Below, one piece after another: positions 1-5,443 of a stretch of DNA of 7,673 nt. The stretch covers positions 1 through 7,673 of the forward strand of contig DYKC01000049.1 of assembly GCA_020722825.1 (NCBI GenBank), read 5' to 3'. The stretch's first letter is position 1, and each line of letters opens with the position of its first letter. The position numbers and the translations under genes are program-made. This DNA comes from Vermiphilus sp. GTDB lineage: Bacteria; Ratteibacteria; UBA8468; B48-G9; JAFGKM01. The notes beneath the pieces were generated by a model that saw nothing but the letters and a program-made list of their open reading frames with translations, was not told the origin of the DNA and made no database searches.

Positions 1-56
1 TCCGGACTTTCCTCATATTTTCATAAGTGAAAATACGCGGCCGCCCGACTCCCCCT
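1..56 (-). ncRNA. rnpB: RNase P RNA, 5' end only (runs off left edge)
   Basis: Catalytic RNA of RNase P, which removes 5' leaders from pre-tRNAs. Read on the minus strand, the segment has the order expected at the start of bacterial type-A RNase P RNA. A GGGCGGCCGCG stretch (P2 region) is followed by a small P3 hairpin of 7 bp (TATTTTC / GAAAATA, 6-nt loop, bases 16-35). Then comes the conserved block GAGGAAAGTCCGGA at bases 1-14. Only about 56 nt are in the window, and the exact 5' end (about 50-58) is an estimate. The RNA begins almost directly after the rnhA stop codon. I see no convincing promoter in the rnhA tail, so it may come from read-through and processing. DUF164, RNase H and rnpB in this order is also known from actinobacteria, which supports the call. 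Confidence 0.88.
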
Positions 57-61
57 ATACC

Positions 62-469
62 TTAAAACAGGTCACCTTCTATATGTTCCTTGGCAATCTT
101 ATCTGCCTCTTTGTTTTCTTCCCGCGGAATATGCGTGAATACTACCTTATTATACCCGGAAACAAGACGGGATGCTATAAAATGCAGTTTCTGGAGCCAT
201 ACATCTTTAACCTTGTATTGAGACTGCATCTGCCTTATAAGGAGCAAACTATCACTTTTTATCTCTAGTTGCCGGGGCTTGTAGTGAAAGCAGTCAATCA
301 GAGCCGTGATGAGAGCTATGTATTCAGCAGAATTGTTGGTTGCATTCCCGATGGACATTCCTGTTTTTTTCAGAAGTGTTTTATCATCGGAACAGATGAC
401 AATTCCTATGGACGCCTTTCCTGGATTTCCTTTTGAGGCGCCGTCAATATAAACAGTAAGATTTTCCAT
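62..469 (-). CDS. rnhA: Ribonuclease HI family protein
   Basis: This enzyme should cleave the RNA strand of RNA:DNA hybrids (R-loops, primers) using two metal ions. All four acidic catalytic residues of the fold are visible: D9 in YIDGASKGNPG, E49 in NNSAEYIAL, D73 in IKSDSLLL and D123 in ENKEADKIA. At 135 residues it is a compact version, about 20 shorter than E. coli RNase HI. The basic protrusion (handle) appears reduced, as in the shorter RNase HI-like proteins of archaea and many bacteria. Its ATG overlaps the TGA of the preceding zinc-ribbon gene (TGATG), so translation is probably coupled. rnpB follows immediately. It could be named as an RNase H domain protein rather than classical rnhA; the family call is firm. 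Confidence 0.9.
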   Translation of the reverse strand: MENLTVYIDGASKGNPGKASIGIVICSDDKTLLKKTGMSIGNATNNSAEYIALITALIDCFHYKPRQLEIKSDSLLLIRQMQSQYKVKDVWLQKLHFIASRLVSGYNKVVFTHIPREENKEADKIAKEHIEGDLF

Positions 470-1170
470 CAGTAAAGAATTCTACTGCAGTTTTCACATT
501 GAACCAGGGTTTTCTTTGCCTTGACTTTTTCTACCAGATAGGTTGGAACAAAAACTGAACACCCTGTACAACTCTCTCCTTCAAGAGGGCATATGGCAAT
601 CCCGTCTTTTTTACTTGCCCGTATTTTTTCGTACAAACTATAAATTTCCCTGCTTATCTCTGAAACCATTTTTTCTCTGAGGGCTGCTTTTTCCTTCAGT
701 TGTACCTGCATAGACTCTATTTTTTTATTCTCTTCCTGTATTTTTTCTTCAACATCAAGTTTCAACTTCTCTGACTTAGAGGAATAATTTTTCAGTTGTT
801 CGTTAAACTGTTCATCTTTTTCCATAAGCAAAAGCAGATTATCTTCTACATCTGATTTTTTCTTTTTCAGGTCTTCTATTTCAGATAGCAGTGAGGCATA
901 TTCTTTATTGGTTTTTACTTCATCCAGTCTTTTCAGTAGTTTTTTTATTTTCTCTTCTTTTTCCTGAATCTCCAGTTCTTTCTCTTTCCTTGAAATCTGT
1001 AGTTTTTTCTGTTCTTTTTTTATTGAGGTCATATCTTTAAGGAGGGACTCCACAGGTTGCATCATCTGCTTTTTTTTGAGGGGATAATTATTGATTGTTT
1101 CTGTTAATGTTTTTATTTCGTTGTCCAGTTTCTGCAATTCAACCAGTCTTTCAATTTCTTTTGTCAGCAT
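469..1170 (-). CDS. Coiled-coil zinc-ribbon protein (DUF164 / C4-type zinc ribbon)
   Basis: Of 233 residues, about 1-180 form a long, Lys/Glu-rich helical coiled coil with heptad-like leucines. The C-terminal 40 residues form a zinc ribbon with C201-x2-C204 and C225-x2-C228, ending in the family-typical C-x-N-C-x-R-I-L-Y. C194 is an extra cysteine. The N-terminus, with its ELQKLD segment, also matches the family, so the ATG at 1170 is well supported. Members are thought to bind nucleic acid or proteins; the chlamydial homologue CT398 is the structural example, but the precise role is not settled. The gene has its own promoter directly upstream with essentially no leader. It is translationally coupled to rnhA by a TGATG overlap. 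The rnhA/rnpB context suggests an RNA-related role, which is inference. Confidence 0.85.
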   Translation of the reverse strand: MLTKEIERLVELQKLDNEIKTLTETINNYPLKKKQMMQPVESLLKDMTSIKKEQKKLQISRKEKELEIQEKEEKIKKLLKRLDEVKTNKEYASLLSEIEDLKKKKSDVEDNLLLLMEKDEQFNEQLKNYSSKSEKLKLDVEEKIQEENKKIESMQVQLKEKAALREKMVSEISREIYSLYEKIRASKKDGIAICPLEGESCTGCSVFVPTYLVEKVKAKKTLVQCENCSRILY

Positions 1171-1178
1171 AGGCAGAC

Positions 1179-1207
1179 AATATAAACTATATTTTTGTGA
1201 CTGTCAA
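1179..1207 (-). promoter_or_regulatory. Sigma-70 promoter for DUF164-rnhA(-rnpB), apparently leaderless
   Basis: On the minus strand, TTGACA (1207-1202) is followed by a 17-base spacer and TATATT (1184-1179). Only 8 bases separate the -10 hexamer from the ATG at 1170. The transcription start should therefore fall at or within one or two bases of the start codon. No Shine-Dalgarno sequence fits in that space, so the message is predicted to be leaderless. The -35 lies about 10 bases past the queF stop. Confidence 0.75.
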
Positions 1208-1216
1208 AAATTTTTA

Positions 1217-1618
1217 TTAAGGTTTCCGCGTTTTACGGGGATATGTAGCCTCAACCGTTGATCTAATACCTCCCCGGGGAGTGAACTCGCCTTTTATTTT
1301 ACACCATTCAGGTTTACATGCGCTCACGAAGTCATTTAATATCCTGTTTACCGCATTTTCATAGAATATGCCTAAGTTCCTGTAACTCTGTATGTATAAC
1401 TTGAGAGATTTTAATTCTGCAACGAGTTTTGCCGGTTGGTATTCAATAGTAATGGTTCCGAAATCAGGCTGTCCTGTTTTCGGACACAGGGATGTGTACT
1501 CAGGTATTACTATCGTTATGGTATAAAACCTGAATTGATTCTTAAAGGAGCGGATTGCAGGCAGGTTTGCGTCCAGACCTGCTTTTTCACATTGTGCATA
1601 TTCGTCTTTTTTATTCAC
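1217..1618 (-). CDS. queF: NADPH-dependent preQ0 reductase (7-cyano-7-deazaguanine reductase)
   Basis: Reduces the nitrile of 7-cyano-7-deazaguanine (preQ0) to the aminomethyl group of preQ1 with two NADPH, in the cytoplasmic queuosine pathway for tRNA wobble-base modification. At 133 residues it is the short, single-domain (B. subtilis-like) type. C45 in EYTSLCPKTGQPDF is the nucleophile that forms the thioimide, and D52 is the general acid. ELKSLKLY (68-75) fits the known QueF motif, and E87 in GIFYE is the substrate-binding glutamate. The residue before it is Tyr, where B. subtilis has His. The start is a GTG at 1618 with no clear Shine-Dalgarno sequence. It lies 14 bases after the acyP stop, so coupling to acyP is likely. 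No other queuosine gene and no preQ1 riboswitch is visible here. Confidence 0.93.
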   Translation of the reverse strand: MNKKDEYAQCEKAGLDANLPAIRSFKNQFRFYTITIVIPEYTSLCPKTGQPDFGTITIEYQPAKLVAELKSLKLYIQSYRNLGIFYENAVNRILNDFVSACKPEWCKIKGEFTPRGGIRSTVEATYPRKTRKP

Positions 1619-1632
1619 TTTTTTAGTTCTGG

Positions 1633-1905
1633 TTAGAACGTTATCTTAAACGAAGTAAATCTTCCTGTGTATAGTTGGTCAAATTTGTTTATTTCCGAAA
1701 TGTTTTTGCCGAGGTAGCCGTTCTGAATCTTTTGCAGAAAAGAATCAAGGGCAGCCTCTTCTCCCTCCACCATTATTTCAACCCTGCCGTCATCAAGGTT
1801 TTTAACCCAGCCATATACCCCTGTCTCCTGAGCAATCTGGCGGGTATACCACCTGAATCCAACCTGCTGAACGTCTCCGCTTACATACAAATGGTACCCT
1901 TTCAT
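1633..1905 (-). CDS. acyP: Acylphosphatase
   Basis: Small cytoplasmic enzyme that hydrolyses carboxyl-phosphate bonds such as those of acetyl phosphate or carbamoyl phosphate. With the start at 1905 it has 90 residues, the usual family size. The phosphate-binding loop is SGDVQQVGFR with catalytic R18, and catalytic N36 lies in GWVKNLDDGRVE. The loop has Gln where nearly all relatives have Gly (VQGVGFR). The frame also has an ATG at 1932, but that codon lies in the loop of a 13-bp hairpin and adds nine residues not typical of the family. The ATG at 1905 has an AAAGGTG just upstream, so I prefer it. It follows groEL and precedes queF on the same strand, so the three may be partly co-transcribed. 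Confidence 0.9.
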   Translation of the reverse strand: MKGYHLYVSGDVQQVGFRWYTRQIAQETGVYGWVKNLDDGRVEIMVEGEEAALDSFLQKIQNGYLGKNISEINKFDQLYTGRFTSFKITF

Positions 1906-1916
1906 TACACCTTTAT

Positions 1917-1950
1917 AGAGGGGACCCTGCATTAGAACAGGGTCCCCTCT
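1917..1950 (-). terminator. 13-bp perfect hairpin between groEL and acyP
   Basis: Bases 1917-1929 (AGAGGGGACCCTG) are the exact reverse complement of 1938-1950, with an 8-base loop. The GC-rich stem begins 14 bases after the groEL stop. No T-run follows on the minus strand (ATAAAGGTG follows instead), so it is not a textbook intrinsic terminator. It could be a weak terminator, a 3'-end stabiliser for the groE message, or an element that lowers acyP expression, since the acyP ribosome site begins only a few bases past the stem. Confidence 0.5.
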
Positions 1951-1964
1951 TGCACTTCTCTCTC

Positions 1965-3587
1965 TTAGTATTCAGGATAAGGGGGTGGAGTTGGTGGAGC
2001 GCTCTTCTTTTCGGGTATTTCAGTTACAAGTGATTCTGTCGTGAGCAGGAGAGCTGACATGCTGGATGCATTTTCAAGGGCTGACCGAACAACCTTCGTC
2101 GGGTCAACTATGCCTGCTTTTACAAGGTTTTCATACTTATCCGTTTCTGCATTGAACCCGAAGTTTTCTTCTTCGGATTCCTTAACCTTCTGTGCAACAA
2201 CTGCTCCATCAAACCCTGAGTTTTCTGCTATCTGCCTGAGTGGTGTTTCAAGAGCCATTCTTACAATTTTTGCTCCTGTGTTTTCGTCAGGGTCATCAAA
2301 TTTGAGTTTATCTATCTCTGCCTCACATCTCAGAAGAGCAACACCACCTCCGGGGACAATACCTTCTTCTACGGCTGCTCTTGTGGCACTCAGAGCATCC
2401 TCCACCCGTGCTTTTCTTTCTTTCATGTCAGTTTCAGTGGGTGCCCCGACATTGATTACAGCAACTCCGCCTGCCAGTTTTGCGAGACGTTCCTGGAGTT
2501 TTTCTCTGTCATAATCAGAAGTGGTTTTCTCAATTTCACTCTTTATCTGTTTTATGCGTCCCTGTATCTTGGAGGCTGTCCCTCCTCCTTCCACGATGGT
2601 AGTATTCTCTTTATCAACGACGACTCTTTTTGCCTTGCCGAGCATGCTCAGGTCAATGTTCTCCAGTTTCAGACCGAGTTCTTCCATAATTGCCTGTCCG
2701 CCTGTAAGGATGGCAATGTCTTCAAGCATTGCCTTCCTCCTGTCGCCGAAACCAGGGGCTTTTACTGCACAGCAGGTGAATGTCCCTCTTATTTTGTTGA
2801 CAACAAGGGTTGCAAGTGCCTCTCCTTCTACTTCTTCGGCAATTATGAGCAGAGGTTTTCCTGTCTGGGCAACCTTTTCCAGGAGTGGTAGAATATCCTT
2901 AACCGCGGAAATCTTCTTATCGTGTATAAGAATATAAGCGTCAGTAAGCACACTTTCCATTCTTTCAGCATCTGTTATAAAATAAGGGGAAAGGTATCCG
3001 CGGTCAAACTGCATACCCTCAACAACCTTAAGTTCTGTTTCTGTTCCCTTTGCCTCTTCAACCGTAATTACACCTTCCTTGCCCACCTTGTCCATAGCGT
3101 CGGCTATGATGCGCCCTATTTCGGTGTCGTTGGCGGCAGCAATGGTGGCAACCTGTTGTATCTCATGCTTGTCCTTTACGGTTTTACTCATTGACTTGAG
3201 TTTGTCAACAACCGCTTTTACTGCTTTTTCTATTCCTCTGCGCATATGTACAGGATTTGCTCCAGCTGCAACGTTTTTAAAACCTTCCCTTGCAATATTC
3301 AGCGCAAGGAGTGATGCACTTGTTGTTCCGTCTCCTGCCACATCGTTTGTTTTTGAGGCAACCTCTCTGAGAAGTTGTACTCCGAGGTTTAGTGTCGGAT
3401 CTTCCACCTCAATCTCTTTTGCTATGGTAACCCCGTCATTAATGACTGTAGGTGAACCGAACTTTTTTTCCAGAATTGCACTTCTACCTTTGGGCCCAAG
3501 TGTCGGTTTCAGTGTCTCCGCCATTAGGCTCATACCTTCCAGAATTTTCCTTCGTGCTTCTTCCCCGAGTAATATCTTTTTAGCCAT
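1965..3587 (-). CDS. groL: Chaperonin GroEL (Hsp60, group I)
   Basis: ATP-driven folding chamber that works as a tetradecamer with GroES in the cytoplasm. The 540 residues align with the whole family. The ATP site includes D51 (VINDGVTIAKEIE) and D86 in NDVAGDGTTSASLLA. The conserved KARVEDALSATRAAVEEGIVPGGGVALL segment near residues 390-415 carries the hydrolytic Asp. The apical domain retains the CAVKAPGFGDRRKAMLEDIAI region. The usual GGM-repeat tail is missing; the protein ends with a proline-rich PPTPPPYPEY. GGAGGT with 5-base spacing precedes the ATG and overlaps the groES stop, 12 bases after it, so the two form one operon. The downstream hairpin probably limits read-through. The family call is certain; the tail is the unusual point. 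Confidence 0.98.
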   Translation of the reverse strand: MAKKILLGEEARRKILEGMSLMAETLKPTLGPKGRSAILEKKFGSPTVINDGVTIAKEIEVEDPTLNLGVQLLREVASKTNDVAGDGTTSASLLALNIAREGFKNVAAGANPVHMRRGIEKAVKAVVDKLKSMSKTVKDKHEIQQVATIAAANDTEIGRIIADAMDKVGKEGVITVEEAKGTETELKVVEGMQFDRGYLSPYFITDAERMESVLTDAYILIHDKKISAVKDILPLLEKVAQTGKPLLIIAEEVEGEALATLVVNKIRGTFTCCAVKAPGFGDRRKAMLEDIAILTGGQAIMEELGLKLENIDLSMLGKAKRVVVDKENTTIVEGGGTASKIQGRIKQIKSEIEKTTSDYDREKLQERLAKLAGGVAVINVGAPTETDMKERKARVEDALSATRAAVEEGIVPGGGVALLRCEAEIDKLKFDDPDENTGAKIVRMALETPLRQIAENSGFDGAVVAQKVKESEEENFGFNAETDKYENLVKAGIVDPTKVVRSALENASSMSALLLTTESLVTEIPEKKSAPPTPPPYPEY

Positions 3588-3599
3588 ATAACACCTCCG

Positions 3600-3902
3600 T
3601 TATTTTTCATCAACAACAGCCAGCACGTCCTCTTCTTTCAGTATCATATACTTTTTACCGTCAATGGTTATTTCCGTGCCTGCGTATTTGCCATATAAAA
3701 CTTTATCTCCTACCTTCACTTCCATAGCCACAGGCTTGCCGTTTTCATCAAGTTTTCCCTTACCTATCGCAACAATCTTGCCTTCCTGTGGCTTTTCTTT
3801 TGCGGTATCAGGGAGAATGATACCTCCTTTTGTTTTTTCCTCTGTCTCCAATGGTTCAACCACTATCCTATCTCCCAGTGGTCGTAACTTCATCTTTCCC
3901 AT
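3600..3902 (-). CDS. groS: Co-chaperonin GroES (Hsp10)
   Basis: Heptameric lid of the GroEL chamber. The 100 residues cover the full family length. KLRPLGDRIVVEP lies at the N-terminus, and the mobile loop that contacts GroEL is at about residues 20-35 and includes GGIILPD. VGDKVLYGKYAGTEI follows, and the C-terminal IL-EDVLAVV strand is present. AAGGAGGT lies 4-5 bases before the ATG at 3902. A second ATG three codons in would be too far from it, so the first ATG is chosen. It is the first gene of the groES-groEL unit, under the consensus promoter at 3973-4001. Confidence 0.98.
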   Translation of the reverse strand: MGKMKLRPLGDRIVVEPLETEEKTKGGIILPDTAKEKPQEGKIVAIGKGKLDENGKPVAMEVKVGDKVLYGKYAGTEITIDGKKYMILKEEDVLAVVDEK

Positions 3903-3972
3903 ATCTACCTCCTTTTTTAGTGGAATTGTTTAACCAGACGTTCTTTTTCTTTCTTTTTCTATTGAAATGCGT

Positions 3973-4001
3973 ATTATACCTTAAAATTTAAAAACTGTCA
4001 A
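3973..4001 (-). promoter_or_regulatory. Consensus sigma-70 promoter of groES-groEL
   Basis: On the minus strand, TTGACA (4001-3996), a 17-base spacer and TATAAT (3978-3973) match the consensus in all 12 positions. The predicted start is near 3966, giving a leader of about 63 bases that is purine-rich and ends in AAGGAGGT before groES. No CIRCE repeat (TTAGCACTC-N9-GAGTGCTAA) and no sigma-32 type element is visible in the 195-bp spacer. Confidence 0.85.
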
Positions 4002-4097
4002 GACTTAAAAATACCAAAATAATTTTTTGGCAGATTTGTCAAAATGTGGTAAAAATATTAATGTTCATATTATGGAAAGGGAAATTAAGAGATATAG

Positions 4098-4466
4098 GTG
4101 AGTCCAAAGGAATACCTTTGTATCTCTCCGGAAGAGGCCGTATGCACAGGTATTACCGTAGGAGAGGAAACGGTTGAGGAGATAAAACTCATAAGGCCTC
4201 ATGGTTTCGGCTATCGGCTCTATGCCTCAATAAGGGAATTGCCAGAGGAGGAACTGGCCAAAATTGCTGTTTCGGAACGAAAAGAAAAGATTTTTAGCAG
4301 CAAGAAGGAAGCTGTAAGATATATTGTTGAAAACAACATAGATGGGACTCTTTATCTATATGCTGTGAAGGATATCAGGACAGTGCAGAGAAGTGAAATC
4401 GGACAATCGGAGGATTTGTCTGTTGCAGATTTCATGAGTAGGATTAAAGATTTTGAAAAAAAATAG
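4098..4466 (+). CDS. Unrecognised 122-residue protein
   Basis: I do not recognise this protein. It looks soluble, with no signal peptide or membrane segment. The fold appears mixed alpha/beta: an N-terminal acidic part with C8 and C16, then IKLIRPHGFGYRLYASIRELPEEELAKI, a basic patch (RKEKIFSSKKEA, about 62-73), a short strand (TLYLYAV), and an acidic or helical C-terminus ending in KKK-type charge. A TAG stop lies immediately upstream in frame and no Met codon occurs until near the C-terminus. The GTG at 4098 is therefore the only plausible start; its ribosome site is weak (AAGAG about 6 bases upstream). It is divergent from groES and precedes tRNA-Gly by 49 bases. The sustained reading frame, the charge pattern and the fit between its neighbours suggest a real gene. 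Confidence 0.65.
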   Translation: MSPKEYLCISPEEAVCTGITVGEETVEEIKLIRPHGFGYRLYASIRELPEEELAKIAVSERKEKIFSSKKEAVRYIVENNIDGTLYLYAVKDIRTVQRSEIGQSEDLSVADFMSRIKDFEKK

Positions 4467-4515
4467 GGTCAGATATCAGTTGATTTTTAGCGGCGGTTAA
4501 TTCTGTATCATTTAT

Positions 4516-4586
4516 GCGGGATTAACTCAGGGGTAGAGTACGAGCTTCCCAAGCTCGGAACACGGGTTCGAATCCCGTATCCCGCT
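4516..4586 (+). tRNA. tRNA-Gly (anticodon CCC)
   Basis: Complete cloverleaf: acceptor GCGGGAT/ATCCCGC, D-arm ACTC/GAGT, and anticodon stem CGAGC/GCTCG around the loop TTCCCAA (anticodon CCC, reads GGG). A 4-nt variable region and T-arm ACGGG-TTCGAAT-CCCGT follow. The discriminator is T, as expected for Gly. CCA is not encoded. A T-rich stretch follows and runs into the convergent membrane-protein gene. Confidence 0.96.
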
Positions 4587-4601
4587 TTTTCTCTTCTTTT
4601 T

Positions 4602-5069
4602 TTATTTTTTTACGAGTTCTAAGAGTTTTTTGAACCTTCTCTCGGAAGGGAAGTATTTCATCTGTAAAGAAAGGTTTAGTATTACAAAAACTGTCAGCCA
4701 GGTCAGGTTTCTGCATATCAGAAATCCAACAAAGCCTGATAACGAAATCATATTCAGCATCCACATAATAATAAATACATAAGCAAAGTAGGAAGAAAGA
4801 TTTTCCTGCTCCCTCTGTCTGTCAGCGACAAAAAGCCGGCGGGTAAAAAAATCTGAAAGTCCGTCGCAGAAGAAAAATATCAGCACTCCGATTGTGAAGA
4901 GTATGTATTGTAATATCCTTGCCATTCCCTGTTCATAGTTGTCAACCAATTCCGGTAATCCTTTTTTCAGAAGCAGAATGCTTACAATAAGTATTATTAA
5001 GGGAAAAACCATTGAAAAAACACCCAGATTTTTTATTTTTCCCCAGTATCTGTCATTCGGATTTTCCAT
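4602..5069 (-). CDS. Small four-helix membrane protein, unknown function
   Basis: A 155-residue integral membrane protein that I cannot assign to a named family. Hydrophobic segments lie at about residues 15-34, 52-71, 95-117 and 120-136. The loop between segments 2 and 3 (about 72-94) is charged and includes RR and DRQREQE, and the C-terminus is basic (RRFKKLLELVKK). Both suggest cytoplasmic positions by the positive-inside rule. No catalytic or metal-binding motif stands out. The ATG at 5069 has a good AAGGAG 9 bases upstream. It is convergent with tRNA-Gly (15 bases between them), and the region upstream of its start holds a palindromic repeat. No partner gene on the same strand is nearby, so context does not indicate a role. 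Confidence 0.8.
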   Translation of the reverse strand: MENPNDRYWGKIKNLGVFSMVFPLIILIVSILLLKKGLPELVDNYEQGMARILQYILFTIGVLIFFFCDGLSDFFTRRLFVADRQREQENLSSYFAYVFIIMWMLNMISLSGFVGFLICRNLTWLTVFVILNLSLQMKYFPSERRFKKLLELVKK

Positions 5070-5100
5070 TATTTTATCTCCTTCCCGAGCCGCTGCTCTT

Positions 5101-5176
5101 TGTCATTGCAAGGCGTTTTTTGCTGTGGCAATCTCAATCTTAACGTAGAGATTGCTTCACTTCCTTTGTAGTGACA
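5101..5176. repeat. Degenerate palindromic repeat (TGTCATTGC...GCAATCTC type)
   Basis: An imperfect inverted repeat. The outer arms are TGTCATTGC (5101-5109) and GTAGTGACA (5168-5176), which pair with two weak positions. The inner arms are GCAATCTC (5128-5135) and GAGATTGC (5148-5155), which pair perfectly around a 12-base loop. The pattern resembles the widely scattered TGTCATTGCGAG...GCAATCTC palindromes seen in many environmental bacterial genomes. This copy looks eroded. It lies in the spacer between the membrane protein and tRNA-Arg. Confidence 0.65.
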
Positions 5177-5236
5177 GGCAGTGATGCTCCTTTGAAATTT
5201 TATAACAAACTGGCAGATTTGTCCAACAGCGTTACC

Positions 5237-5265
5237 TTGACTTCTATCGTGGGGAAGGTTAAAAT
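5237..5265 (+). promoter_or_regulatory. Promoter for tRNA-Arg(UCU)
   Basis: TTGACT (5237-5242), a 17-base spacer and TAAAAT (5260-5265) match the sigma-70 consensus in 10 of 12 positions. The predicted start near 5272 leaves a leader of about 9 bases before the tRNA. The rest of the 211-bp spacer, apart from the palindromic repeat, shows nothing I can assign. Confidence 0.65.
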
Positions 5266-5280
5266 ATAGTGAGATTTTGA

Positions 5281-5353
5281 GCGCCTGTAGCTCAAAGGAT
5301 AGAGCATCTGCCTTCTAAGCAGAGGGTTGCCCGTTCGAGTCGGGCCAGGCGTA
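5281..5353 (+). tRNA. tRNA-Arg (anticodon TCT)
   Basis: Cloverleaf: acceptor GCGCCTG/CAGGCGT with a G1-T72 wobble as the terminal pair, D-arm GCTC/GAGC, and anticodon stem TCTGC/GCAGA around loop CTTCTAA (anticodon TCT, reads AGA/AGG). The variable region is GGGTT and the T-arm is GCCCG-TTCGAGT-CGGGC. The discriminator is A and CCA is not encoded. Confidence 0.95.
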
Positions 5354-5374
5354 CTTTAACCCAGAAGGTGTACA

Positions 5375-5443
5375 ATGTTGATATGGGTATTTATAATTCT
5401 CAATGGGATTGTTTCTGCTTTTCGGTTCGGATTTTGTGATTAG
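5375..5443 (+). CDS. Short hydrophobic ORF (22 aa), leader peptide or broken N-terminus of next ORF
   Basis: ATG at 5375 with a good AGAAGG about 6 bases upstream. It encodes MLIWVFIILNGIVSAF followed by six more residues and TAG. The hydrophobic start looks like a membrane segment. It overlaps the beginning of the following ORF (5403-5606) in a different frame, and that ORF has no ribosome site of its own. One base removed from the CTTTTC run near 5418-5423 would join the two into a single two-helix protein. It may be an N-terminal fragment separated by a frameshift, or a coupled leader. Confidence 0.4.
   Translation: MLIWVFIILNGIVSAFRFGFCD

Noticed and set aside
1675..1935. Plus-strand ORF opposite acylphosphatase
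   Set aside because: Shadow of a clearly conserved acylphosphatase frame.
2041..3591. Several long plus-strand ORFs opposite groEL
   Set aside because: They are Ser/Ala/Pro-rich shadows of the highly conserved groEL frame, with no recognisable domain and no ribosome sites.
3903..4097. Possible CIRCE operator upstream of groES
   Set aside because: No TTAGCACTC or GAGTGCTAA half-site is present on either strand.
4522..4764. Minus-strand ORF of 80 codons ending in DTGFEPVFRAWEARTLPLS
   Set aside because: Its C-terminal part is antisense tRNA-Gly, a well-known spurious protein pattern, and the rest overlaps the better-supported membrane protein.
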